This document shows positions 13,080 through 24,600 of a stretch of DNA of 64,000 nt, in pieces. Under the pieces are notes generated by a model. It was not told the DNA's origin and ran no database searches. It saw only the letters and a list, made by a program, of their open reading frames with translations. Each line of letters opens with the position of its first letter. Position 1 is the stretch's first letter. A program made the position numbers and the translations under genes. This DNA is from Trogon surrucura (lineage: Eukaryota; Chordata; Aves; Trogoniformes; Trogonidae): positions 7,944,501 to 8,008,500 of the forward strand of contig CM036618.1 in the NCBI GenBank assembly GCA_020746105.1, in the 5' to 3' direction.

Positions 13080-13860
13080 GACATCATGTTGCCAGCCTGG
13101 TTTTAAGCTCAGCAGGAGTTAGCTGCCCTTGTCTTCCACACCTCAGCAGAGCTGTCTTGCTTAGTGAGCTCACTCGGATTTCTGCATCTCTTGACTCAGC
13201 CCTCTCCCGTTGCAAGTGCATTTCTCCAAAGAGCTGGCGATGCTTGCAGAAGACCTCCAGTAAGGAGCACGCACATCCTACCTTTCTATCATGCCTTGCT
13301 GAATGTAGGACTGGCTTCCCTTTCTGTGGTTCTAGGACATCAACGCACTCTTGAAGGGTCATAACTGGTAGATTACGCCCAGGCACCCAAGGCTATGCCT
13401 ATATTCAGTTCAAGGCTACGTCTATTTCACTGTGTTGGATAGTGCCGAGGACATTGGTTGGGGCCCTACAATTTCAGCCTGTCTACTCACAAGTTGTAGG
13501 GATGGTCCTGACCTGGCTTTTACTCCCCTCAGTGAGCGCTGTTCCAGAAAAACCCTGAGCATAGTTGGGAGTTAGTAGGAGCAAGGAACTCCCAACAAGC
13601 AGTTTGGATATGGCCATCCTGCCTTTGAGATTGAGAAATTTAATAGCTGGGAGAACAGTTGTTGTGTGAAAGTTGGCCTTAGGGCCAGAGAATAACCCCG
13701 GCCCTGCTCAGTGTGCAAACAGAGATGACGCTTATGGGTACGTACATGCACTGAGGCCCGTACTGAGGTACAGGAAGCCATGCATTGCCCTGCTTTAGAA
13801 TTCACTCAGTATCTGCACCAATCCAAGCCAAATCTGGATTTGAGCAGTTCTCGTACCACC
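13080..13860. other. GC- and CpG-richer block of unknown nature
   Basis: Base composition rises here relative to both flanks and CpG dinucleotides recur (for example in GGCGATGC, ACGCACATCC, ATCAACGCACTC, GTGCCGAGG, GTGAGCGCTG, CCCCGGCCC, GATGACGC). Three overlapping frames stay open at about 13084-13386 (one on minus, two on plus), which is what relaxed GC-rich DNA does and is not evidence of coding. I recognise no transposon, LTR or exon. It could be an old repeat, a regulatory element or exonic sequence. Confidence 0.35.
13564..13596. repeat. Perfect 10-bp inverted repeat (hairpin)
   Basis: GTTGGGAGTT at 13564-13573 pairs exactly with AACTCCCAAC at 13587-13596 across a 13-nt loop. It sits inside the GC-richer block. 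A chance hairpin is possible; no terminator or RNA function is claimed. Confidence 0.7.
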
Positions 13861-15723
13861 TCCTTAGCAGACAGAGCCTTTCTGAGGAATCTGAGTTAGT
13901 GAAGTACTCTTGATTCAGGTATTAACGTATTATGTTGTCAAAGTTTAATTTTACCTGTAGCAAAAACTGGAAAACAGCAAAACTGTAGCCTGATGAACAT
14001 AAAAGCCCTCATCTGCTGAGAAATAAATGCCATAGAATTGTTGAAAACGAGCATAGAAACAAAATACATCACCTCCTGCTACCTTTGTCTTGCAAGGTTT
14101 CATCAAAGGAAAAATAAACACAAAAAATCACTGCCAGAATAAAATGTTGTTGTGATTAAGAAAATGCAGTTGAAAGATGTCTGCCGCCTAGAGCTGGTGA
14201 GTTATTGCATGGGTCAATTCAGAGAAAGACTGATTTCCTAGGGAATTTATTGACAAATCAGGCCAAAGAAAATACACCCATGACATTGTCCATGTCTTGG
14301 TCCCTCACATCAACATACTTGTCACTGTCACAGCTTTTGGATTTCATATGCCAACTAGGGACCGAGTATATATTTCATTGATATTTTCTGTTGTTTGCTT
14401 TGCTAGCGAACATCTGCAGTATAAAGATTTGGGTTCCTCGCTGAAGTCAGGACAATAATTCCCATCAGAATACTAGACTTCCTGAATGTCCACTTATTTT
14501 AAAGCTGAATTCCAGTGTTAGGACGGACATCTTGCTTATTTCTCCTGCATATGTAGGCAGATGACAAACATTTTTCTGTGTTGCTGTTTTCTATTGAGAT
14601 TTTGCATTTTACTGTGAATGAACTCTCCTCCGCTCCCTTCTCCTCCCCTCTCCTCTCCCTTCTTCCTCCACTCGTACAACAGAGAGCATGCAGTACTCTG
14701 CTGATTACTACATGACCATGTAAGCTACAAAACTGCTTTTCCAAAAGTCCTGCATATAGAACAGATAAAGCCAGGCACTATGATTCATTTACTGTAAATT
14801 TAAACAATTATATACACAGCTACCTCTTAATTTTTCACCTCACTATAAGTTTCCCAAATGGATGATCTGAAAACATGATCTCTCCATCTGTTCTATCTAC
14901 TTCAGGATGTTTGCTTCCTGAAAATATGTAGATATCTACATGGTAGTATTTTAATTTGTTGAATCTAGGTCCATGCGTCTCTTGATTGTCTTTCTAGTTG
15001 ACTAGGATAATTTTTACCTGTAATCTCTGTTTGGCCCCACAGACATTTCTCAGCTAACACAGCTCTTTTGTCTTCTGTGTAGTGTGCAGCAGACTCAAGA
15101 TATCACCTATTCCCTGTTTTATGGATTTCATCCCCTCCACCTGCTTGGGTTTCTTCTGCATAGGCTGTTCTTTCCTCTGTGAGTACAGATAAGTGCTTTG
15201 GCTTTTTAATCTTTTTCACGAGTGTATGGAGTGAACAATGACTTGACCCTCTAGTTCTAAGCTACTACTCCATTGCTAACGGTCAACAGAGACTGTTCTG
15301 GTGAAATTTCATCTCTTGGCAATGCAGAAGACGCACTGGGCATCCTCCACCTCTGTTGGAACATGGATCCCAGCCAGTGATTTTTTCCTCTGTCCAATCA
15401 TCATGAATCCAACTGCATATGTATTTTGTTTGTCTATCTTGTCACTTCAGAACCTGGTTCTTCAAGCTCTGTACAGCCCAGATGACCTGTTTATCAACCA
15501 AAAATATTAAAACTAAAACAAAACCAGAAAAAATAACGGTGAAAAAAATATTTGATTTGGAAAAATGTCCCATACATATGTGGATATATACATTTTTGTA
15601 GTAGAACAGGGCAAGTAGAAGAAGACAATAATTGTTGGGGTTGAAGGAAAATGTTCTCTGCTGTTTTAAGTCACCAGAGACAGAAATCAATAGACCCCAG
15701 CTGTGGTCAAGTGTACTATTTTC
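13861..15723. other. Unique DNA, no gene recognised
   Basis: AT-rich sequence with a short polypyrimidine stretch at about 14628-14670 (CTCCTCCGCTCCCTTCTCC-like). No gene, RNA or recognised repeat. Confidence 0.5.
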
Positions 15724-15790
15724 TATAATCATAGATTTTACAGTTGGAAAAGGTATATTAAGTTAATCTAATGCATGCACCTGTCATATA
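15724..15790 (-). mobile_element. Very short, degraded CR1 tail (uncertain)
   Basis: ATAATCATAGATTTTACAG followed by TTGGAAAAGGTATATTAAG and TTAATCTAATGC is close to the reverse complement of a CR1 3' terminus (ATCATAGAAT...TTGGAAAAGACCT...CATCTAGTCCAACC). Only about 60 bp can be matched, so this may be an old remnant or coincidence. Confidence 0.4.
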
Positions 15791-15989
15791 ACTGCATTGT
15801 TCTTTACTGTGCATTCTCCACTCTTTCTTGATTTATTGTATAAAACCTGTACAGCTTAAAATAACAAGTTAGAGACAAGAAGTGAATAGTTAAATGAGAC
15901 TTATTCTGTCCCTGCACTAAACCACAGTATTTGTGTATTTGTTCTGTAAGAATGTGACCTCTGTGTATTCTTGTCAGCTCCTTTGTAAC

Positions 15990-16578
15990 TGTCCTGCTTT
16001 TGGCTGGGACAGAGTTTCTTGCTGGTGGCTGGTAGAGTGCTCTGCTTTGTATTTAGTTTGTAAATAATCATAGAATCATAGAATGGCCTGGGCTGGAAGG
16101 GACCATAGAGATCATTTTAATCCAACCTCCCTGTTGTGGGCAGGGACGCCACCTCTGGACTACGTCAGGTAACACATGAGAACCGAACGGGAATCGAACC
16201 CGCAACCTTTGGTGTTACCCACTGAGCTAAACCGGCCCTCATGTTGATGACACACTGACGGTTTAGTTGTTGCTGAGCAGTGCTTACACCAAGTCAAGGA
16301 CTTTTCAGCTTCTCATGCTCTGCCAGCCAGGAGCCTGGAGGTGCACAAGAAAAGGGGGGAAAGGGGGGACACAGCCAGCACAGCTGACCCAAACTGACCA
16401 GAGGGATATTCCACATCCTTTGACATCTGCCTATTGGGATATATTTCTCTCTTATTATTATTTTCCTTTTCATTGCATTTTTTTCCACAATTATTAAATT
16501 GTTCTTATCTCAACCCGCAAGTTTTATGAGTGAGCAGCTGTGTGGGGCTTAGTTGCTGGCTGGGGTTAAACCACCACA
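15990..16578 (+). mobile_element. Solo ERV LTR, interrupted by a SINE
   Basis: The segment starts TGTCCTGCTTTTGGCTGGGA and continues AGAGTTTCTTGCTGGTGGCT, the signature start of a common avian ERV LTR. After an inserted SINE (16067-16238) it resumes with GACACACTGACGGTTTAGTT, TAAGTCAAGGACTTTTCAGC-like text, GATATTCCACATCC, a pyrimidine-rich run, TTATTAAATTGTTCTTATCT (candidate polyadenylation signal ATTAAA) and ends at GCTGGCTGGGGTTAAACCAC followed by CACA. TG...CA termini are intact. Without the SINE the LTR is about 417 bp. No gag, pol or env lies on either side, so it is a solo LTR left by LTR-LTR recombination. The flanking 5-mers GTAAC (15985-15989) and GGGAC (16579-16583) match at three of five positions, so any target duplication has decayed. 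Confidence 0.85.
16067..16238 (-). mobile_element. tRNA-Ile-derived SINE with CR1-like tail, nested in the LTR
   Basis: Read on the minus strand from 16238, the head begins GGGCCGGTTTAGCTCAGTGG (A-box region of a tRNA) and reaches GCGGGTTCGATTCCCG (B box, T-psi-C arm). Between them part of the D loop and anticodon arm is missing compared with the copy at 47607. The tail is CR1-like: GTCCCTGCCCACAACAGGGA, GTTGGATTAAAATGATCTCT, ATGGTCCCTTCCAGCCC and terminal ATTCTATGATTCTATGATT. This architecture (RNA polymerase III promoter head plus LINE-like 3' end recognised by CR1 machinery) matches TguSINE1-type avian SINEs. It interrupts the LTR, so it inserted later. Confidence 0.85.
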
Positions 16579-17510
16579 GGGACATTGTATTTGCCTTACA
16601 GCAGTGAATGCATAAAAATTTTAAGCTGATTCTTTTTGAGACTTAAGTAGTTTGTCCCAAGTTTTTCCATCCATTTTAGAGAATACATATTTCTGCCTGA
16701 TTTTGTATTGCTAAGTTACTGTGAGGGTAAAACAGCAGTACAAAAGGAGAGTTCCATGGAAGAAGAAGGAGGGCTCAGAAAAGATCTGATTGCCAGCCAG
16801 GCTGCTGCACACACAGCTGTTAGGAGCTCAGGGTCCCAGAGGTGGGAGAATTTAGGAAAATAATTTCAAATGACAAGAGGGAGCTGCAGAAAGACTTAGG
16901 AAACTGATCCATGTAACAATGATCAGAGCCATTTCTGAGACTCTGGTGAGTTGCATATTAAATAATATATCATTTGTCAGCTAAAATACATTGGGCTTGA
17001 TACTGATCTCACCTTCCTAAATGTTACAATGCTGCTTTTTCACTGACTCAGAGGAAGATGACCCTGATTTATACCACCACAGCTCAGAGCAAAGTCTGTC
17101 CCTTGCATTGGAACAGAAGTAGGTTTATAATGAATTCTGCTACAAGTTTAACCTTGTAGCCTCCAAAGATACCACACTGCATACGGTTTAGAGAGTTATG
17201 AGAGACAGTGAGATTAGGAAAAAAAAAAGATCCTCAGAAAAAAAAATAATAAAATATTGACTTCTAACTGGCTCCTGAATCTTGTCTTTATATGGAACTC
17301 TTTCAATGTCAAGGATGCTTTCACTTCTGACTGTTGGTGGCATGCTCCCATTTGCTTGAAGAATATTTTTCTTGTATCACATTTTCATATTTTCCAGGTG
17401 CTTGATTTTCAGCTTATGCATTCTGAGAGCTACTGCTTCCATGTTTGTTGTCAAACCCTCTTTTTTTCTTTCCACCAGGGAAACTCTCATACCACTTCTC
17501 AAGAAACAAA
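16579..17510. other. Unique DNA, no gene recognised
   Basis: Nothing recognised apart from short A-runs near 17219-17252. Confidence 0.5.
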
Positions 17511-17861
17511 GAATCGTAGAATCACAGAATGTTTGGGGTTGGAAGGGACCTCTACAGATCACCTAGTCCAACCCCCCTGCCAGAGCAGAATCCCCCAGGG
17601 TAGCCACACAGGAACATGTCCAGGTGGGTTTGAAAGTCTCCAGAGAAGGAGACTCCACAACCTTTCTGGGCAGCCTGTGTCAGGGCTCCGACACCCTCAC
17701 AGGAAAGAAGTTTCTCCTCAAGCTGAGGTATAACTTCCTATGTTCTAACTTAAATCTGTTATTCCTTGTTCTATTGCTAGGCATCACTGAGAAGAGATTG
17801 TCCCCTTCCTCTTGACACCCACCCCTCAGGTATTTGTATACGTTAATAAGGTCCTCTAAGA
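17511..17861 (-). mobile_element. CR1 LINE, 5'-truncated, about 350 bp
   Basis: Antisense CR1: the plus strand starts GAATCGTAGAATCACAGAAT, then TTGGAAGGGACCTCTACAGA and TCACCTAGTCCAACCCCCCT. Further in come GGGCAGCCTGTGTCAGGGCT, CACCCTCACAGGAAAGAAGT and CTTGACACCCACCCCTCAGG, which are the reverse complement of the CR1 ORF2 end and 3' region. It stops near 17861 within the sequence encoding the C-terminal [12 protein letters not shown] part. The first 3' 8-mer carries a CpG change (GAATCGTAG). Confidence 0.93.
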
Positions 17862-20800
17862 GAAAGGTAAATCTCAGTAGGCTGCAATGTGGAATGACAG
17901 GATCACAGCAATTGCTATGGCCACTGCTCTCACCTTAAGGCATGTGAATTGCAAGATATCCATGCAATCACAAGGCAAGAGTGATGCCATGGCAGGTGTT
18001 AAGGATGTGGAGATCCACTGAGACCCACTTAGCCTTACCTGTGATGATCCAGCCCTTTTGATCAGGGCCATACAAATGCATTTCTTACTGTATGACCACA
18101 GTTTCTCAGAGGACATTCTGGCCTGCAACACCTTGCTCTCTGTTTTCTCAGACCTAACACTAACATCACCCATCAATCCTTGGGACACTAAAATTGCAGA
18201 GGGGTACATTTTTACCTCCTCTCTGATAAACCAGATCAGAACACTTGCAAGGATTCATGCACACTGATCTCTATTAGCTCAAAACACTGTATGTGGAAAT
18301 GGCAGTACTCTGCTTTGGGGTTGCTTCTTGCTTGTCAGCTGTGCTATTATCTTGGTCGCTTTCTCTTGTTGGTACACAGGATTCCTCAAAGTAATATCAT
18401 ATTTATGGAATTCTTCAGGGCATTGTTCAATAAATTGTTCTGTTCACATAAATAGGTCAAAAGTACAGCCGCCAAAATCTTGGGCTGGAACCAAACCAAA
18501 AAGTGACCATACAGGAAGGTAATCCCTGTTGAACGCCGTACTAGCTATTCCTACCAAGAAAAGAGAATTTGGAATCAGTTCTTTATAGGACAAGCAAGAT
18601 GTTAGGAACTGTCTTGAAAGGAATAGAATTAAAAATAGCAAGTCTTACTACATAACTTTATAAACCTTTAGTGCATCCACAGATTGCATATGTCATGCTG
18701 TCTTGATTCCCTCATCTCCAAAGGAATAGAGGAGTTAAAGAAGAGTAACAAAGTAAGTAACAGAGAGAAAAAAAAACATGAAGTTCTTCCTCTTGGAACT
18801 CAAAGGAATGAGAGGAACACAACAAAGTGTGCAGCATCCTACAGATAAGTGTGTGTTAAGGTCTTCTAACCTGTTGAAATTCATAAGGTGAAGAATGTGT
18901 GAAGAATTAAGAATCTGTCCATGAATGTTGCTAAGAACTTCACACCAGTGATGGAGAAAAATGACCAGTTCTGCACCGAAAGTCCTTTTTGATCCATCTG
19001 CTATAGCTGCCCTTAGCAATGCAATTACAGTGGTGTTTGGACCAATAGAGTAATGTATGATTCAGTGTACAGCTGTTACCCAGTTGATAGAGATAGTCGT
19101 GGTGCCAGAACTAAGCAGAGTACAGACAGATATATCTTTAACTGTTAAGCATTTTCTTTCCTATATTTTGAATTTCTGCCATTTCACTTTTCAGCAGATT
19201 TGCAGGACAAGAGATTTTTCAAGCCATGTAACCCACCCCACTGATCCAGTAGGGATTGTAGGCACCCACCTGTGTTAGAAGGTTGCTGCACTGAACACTT
19301 CACATTTTTGGGCAAGCAAGGGACCCAAGTGAGATAGATTGGACCTCAGGATTTCCGTTTGCCTCTATGGAAATGGTAATAGTTTTACCCAATGGTAGCC
19401 GCCACCTTTGTTTAGATTTTAAGTATTCATTGAAGGAAAGGAACGCTTATGGAGCAACATGGAATATTTACGTGCTATTTAAATAATACAGGTAATTACA
19501 ACGTATTTCAACTAATTTTTTCTGAGTTATTTTGACTTTCTGAATGGAACAACAGCAACAAAATAAATAACCAGGAATGGGGTTAATTCTAGCTACAACA
19601 CCTAACACAGCTCCTTAAAGGTAAGCTGAAAACAGATGAATGAATTCCAGCGAATTGCACTGTCAAACAACCCAGGAATTTCCAGTTCAGTTCCCCCTTA
19701 ACTCAAATCTTTACAGGCCTGGTGTGTATTTTCCTACTCTGATGCACCTGCTCTTTCTTGGCTATTAAAATTTAAAAGACTAACGTGTTATGTTTGAAAA
19801 TTCAATCTGCACACAGCAAAGTATGATCTGTGTAGCAAAGGAGAAGAATCTACCATTTGGATTATCATTGGAGCCAGTTTTTTAAAGGTACTTTTTTTCT
19901 CTCTGAATTTCCAGGTTCTTAAACACCTCTAACTAGCCGGTCCTGAGGCTCTTTAAATGCAAATGCTAGACAGATTAATTCAGTACCTCACTTTGAAGAT
20001 TTAAAGAGAGTAAGTGAGGACCTACCTGCTGGAACACTGAACCTAAGGTATAGATGTTCAAGAAATACAGCAAAGGACAGGTTTGAATGCAAGAGAACAT
20101 AATGTACAAGTTAAATGGGTTCTTTCTGAGCTTGTAGCAGACTCGCTCCAAGCTTTCACTCCTTTCCAATTTGGCATGTGGCCCTTCTTAAAATTTCCCT
20201 CTGCTAACAGAGGAACAGATTTAAACTCACTCTAGAAGTACATGTAATTCAGAGCTTGTCTTTTCCCTCTACCTTTCCTGCTAGCTGCCTGGTTGTCAGG
20301 CAGAATAGCCCAGCCCCACTCAGCAGAATGAGAAAGATACCAGCCTAAATGCATTGCTCTCCACCTTCCAGAAACCATTCAGAGCTTTTTTTTCATTAAC
20401 AAGATATTAATTTCAGCTGAAGAACATATCCACAGGGGAGCAACTGGTCCAGCTCATTTTCATGCTGATATATTTGCTTCTCTGGAAACTGCAGAGCAAC
20501 GGCACTGCTGCTGTAGCACACAGCTGAGAAGCCACTAAAAGGCACTCCTGAAAGCAGGCATAAAAGGTTTTCTGTCCCCAAATTCTCTACTCTAAGCTGG
20601 ACACACTGCAGAGCTACGAGATGACACAGTACCCTGTAGTCTGAGGCAGAATAACCTGGGTCTGCAGAGAAGTTGTATTACTTCTGCTGGTTGACTGAGT
20701 GCAAAATTTACTAAAATCTAAATCCTTGATTTTATCTGAGAAATTTGGACTTGGTGTCCAGCTAAATAAACAGCACAGGTTTTCAGCCGAATGAGCCTGG

Positions 20801-20868
20801 GATCACTGCATGCACTTTAAAAATCAGGAAAGGAAGACACAGCACCACAGTTCCCAATTTCATATGAA
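17862..20868. other. Unique DNA, no gene recognised
   Basis: About 3 kb with no recognised repeat, RNA or exon. Open frames are short and family-free. Confidence 0.5.
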
Positions 20869-20902
20869 TGTGTGTGTGTATATGTGTGTGTGTATGTGTG
20901 TT
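20869..20902. repeat. Interrupted TG microsatellite
   Basis: Alternating TG units broken by TA and TATG steps over about 34 bp. Imperfect, so probably of low variability. Confidence 0.9.
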
Positions 20903-21535
20903 CATAGATTCAACCGATGTCTTCAAGATCAGTAGTCATAAACTCATTTGCTGCATATTATATTACTTAGTAATAACTCATAAACAGTGACAAAACCTAT
21001 TGCCAACGCCTTGAATTACTAAACAGGGCTCCACACTTCCGTGAGTCTTGTTTCGTAGTTCCTCAGATTACAAAAGTTTGAAAACCATTGTCATGGGTAA
21101 CATATTTTTTTTCTGTGCGAAGCGGACTGAAATATGCATAAACTGAGTAATCACTGGGTAACCACTGTTCATCTAACTTTTCCATAGCTCTTTTCAGAAG
21201 GCAATTTACATAACAGTTGTCAGAATGTCAGGTTTCAAGACAAGAGCATCGACTAGATCCTTTGCATGGTAACAATGAAAATATTTACTTCTTATGAAGA
21301 TCTCCAATGTAATGATGATATTCTAAATATGCCAGGGAAACATTATTGGCAAGTGTTGCTGAAGGTCAAAAAGAAAGTAAACAAAACCACACTGAAATGG
21401 ATGTGGCAAACTTAATCAGTTGTTACCATTATAATTGAATTTATCAATTAAAGAACATTATTTTTTTCCCTATTGTTGCAGAAATGTAGAAAACTCCCAG
21501 AAGAGTAAATGTGAAGCATACTTATTTAATTTCCT
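20903..21535. other. Unique DNA, no gene recognised
   Basis: No recognised feature before the CCCTT tract. Confidence 0.5.
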
Positions 21536-21668
21536 CCTTCCCTTCCCTTCCCTTCCCTTCCCTTCCCTTCCCTTCCCTTCCCTTCCCTTCCCTTCCCTTC
21601 CCTTCCCTTCCCTTCCCTTCCCTTCCCTTCCCTTCCCTTCCCTTCCCTTCCCTTCCCTTCCCTTCCCC
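21536..21668. repeat. CCCTT pentanucleotide tract, about 26 units
   Basis: A 133-bp uninterrupted array of the unit CCTTC (CCCTT). One strand is all pyrimidine and the other all purine (GGGAA). Because 5 is not a multiple of 3, every frame on both strands reads through the array, giving Pro-Phe-Pro-Ser-Leu or Gly-Lys-Gly-Arg-Glu repeats; these are artefacts and not proteins. Uniform polypurine-polypyrimidine mirror repeats can form triplex (H-DNA). The absence of interruptions suggests a young, length-variable locus. Confidence 0.98.
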
Positions 21669-24600
21669 ACAAAACTCACCAATTCTTAGCAGAACAGCTG
21701 AAATCACAATTACTCTAAAAACAGGAGATGTTCATGCATAGCTTCAACTACAGACACAAGCAGCTTTCCCCTCAGCTTCGATTTAACATTTGTTTATTCA
21801 GTTGCCGGAAAACACATTCTATCTGCAGCTCCATAAGGCAAAGAGACATCTGCAGGTAAAGTTCTTGTATTCACTTGCTATACAACCAAGAAAAGCCAGA
21901 ATAAAGTGTCTTCAGAAAGGACAGTTTCCAGTGTAAGAAAAAAAAAAGAAGAATTTAATATGCTTTTAGACAACTAATAAATGTAATTGGTATTCCAATA
22001 AACCCTTTTTTTTCAGCTGTTCTTCTTTCTCTATGATGGAAGTAAAGAAAATATGAACAGAATATTCATGAAATGTGTTCACTGAAATATGATCACTGGA
22101 TTATTTAGCAAGCATTGTGCAAGCTATATTTAATTAACTTTAAGGATTTGAAATCATTGGAGAAAGGATTTCAGCCACATATATTCCATTTACTGGTGTA
22201 TGTGACATAAATATATTCCTAGTATTCTTCAGAGGAGACTGAAGTTAAATTTCCTTCACCATTTTTATTAACAACAACACACCAAAAAAAAAGAAGCCAA
22301 AAAACTTCCACTTGACTGTTATTTGGTTTTTGGTGGTTTTTTTTACGTTTGTCACTCAGGTTGTGCAGGGCAACATTTCAATGAACCCATTAATTTAGGA
22401 CGTTTGAATTGTTTCAACATTTATCCATGGCTTAGAAAAAGTCAGTATTAGTGGATAAATATAGTCTGTGGTCCTTAATATTTAGGAATGTTTGTACCTG
22501 AGGAGTTTTATACGTGCCCACTTTTGAAGCAAACAGTATGTATGCAGTCCGTCCACAAGAGCATCCTGGATGAAGGCACCTGCTCTCAAGAATGACAAGT
22601 GAATCAGGGGGCTCGATGAGCTGGATCCTGCTCCTTGCACAGTCACTGGAGAGGAAGGTGAGATATCTGAGCTAATTCAGAATACCAGATGATATGAATA
22701 TTGCCTGTCTGTCTTTTTTTATTATTATTTTCTTTTCTTTTTTTTTTTTTTCCTCATGTATTTCCATCTATACCTACCTAGGATCCAATAGCCCTGCAGA
22801 AACCAGGGCATCACTTTGCAAAATCCCACCTTCCATGAGGCTTTGACACGGTGCAGACCTCTGCTCCTCTGAAGCCACACTATCTGGCCTCTGCCACTGC
22901 CCTCATTTGACATGGTCCACTCCTTGGAAACATGAAGTATTGCAACTCAGGACAGTTTGACAGCCAGGAAATAAGTTGTCGCAGTTTTATCCTTTTCCAG
23001 GGAAGAAGGATGAAGAATAATGTAACTCTTCTCACTGAAATCTGTCCTATCTACAAACACTTTTCTCTGCTGTACTATTTCAATCCCATATAAGCAATTA
23101 TTAGAAATGCAGATTTATTTCTTCCAAATGTAATTGTGTCCTACAAACCACTCAAATGTTGTTAACCATGACTAATATTAGCTGGTAAGGCTCACAGAGG
23201 CAGCTGCTTTGGGAGGTAGGTGCATCTGCTTGTGGCATTTCCCTTGGAAAAAAAAAAAAATAAAGTAAAAAATTGTGTATGAAATGTACCTTACAGTTCA
23301 AAAAACCACTGATTTGCTATTGCCACCTGGAGTAAAAAAACACACACACTGAGAAAAAGCCTCTCAGATGGGAATCCTTCATTTATAAGAAGTTTATGAG
23401 TGCATTATAATCGTGGCAAAGTGTTTTGCAAGCTTTTTAACCAATGACTTCCAGGTCACTCTTACTCCATAATTGCAATTATTTCAGTTTTACTGAAATA
23501 ATTTCTATTTTATTTTCTCACTTTGCAAACTGGTATTGCATCAGGGAAAAAGCCTGTGCTGCCACAAGCTCACAGCAGACTGGTTTGCAAAGCAAGATGC
23601 ATTTGTAAAAAGTAGTAGATTCTTAGAGATATCACAGGCATGAAAATAAGAGAAAACAGGTAACTACACTCTCATAACAACCTTCCTCAGTCTTCCTGCT
23701 GTGGATATCTAAGCACAGGTCAAAGCTAAACTGATTCACTGTAGGCATCTGCTTTAAGTAAGATGAATCACATTTTAGATTCCATTGGCTGTGTGACAGA
23801 GAAAAATTTCTAAGAAAATAATTTTTAAAATGTATGTTTACCTATAAAACTTAAAAGTGAGAGACAACTTATTATTCCCATCCTTTATGTACAAAAAATA
23901 TGCTGAAATTAGTATTAGATTCAGGGCATTCAAGTGAAGTATAATTGTCTTAAGATAGCTGCAAAGAACTGCACATAAGACAGTAATGTTATTGAAACTA
24001 ATTATTTTATTTATTTACTATTACATTCAGTCAGTCAGTCAATCAACATTATCTAGAATACAAATGTCCTGGAATTCAGTGTCCCTGCAAGCAATGTAAG
24101 AACAATCTCCACTTTATGAACAGAGAGGTAGAAAATGTAGTGTCTTTTCCAAGGTTCAGTGGAAGGCCACGTAACACCCAGTTACTTTAAAGTATTTGTT
24201 CTGTAAAACATGCTTGTTCTAGCATTGCTTAATTCTTTAATCACCTTGCCCACTCTTTTTCTTCTTCAGTCTTAATGTTGGGTCTTACTACTGTCAAATA
24301 TTTTAATCTCTCTAGGACTACATTTTTTTTAAAAATATATATTTGTACAGGGGAGTGCTGAAAGCTGACTGTGTTCTTTGGGCAGGAAGATAATAAAGAG
24401 CATTAAAAAGAATCTTGATTAGAAATCGGTTTTATTGGCCCCCAAAACCTCCCAACTCACAAGCTCCCTTATTTTTGGGGACATGCTTTAATGACTTAAA
24501 CAATATACAAAAGAAAGACAATATTGATGGCCCTAATGGAGGCTGTTAATCACTCCAGCTTTCCAAATTTATTCAGGGTACTTGAGAAGCACTAAGCTTC

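Noticed and set aside
21435-21741. Pro-Phe-Pro-Ser-Leu and Gly-Lys-Gly-Arg-Glu repeat proteins on both strands
   Set aside because: Pure translation artefacts of the CCCTT pentanucleotide array, open in every frame.
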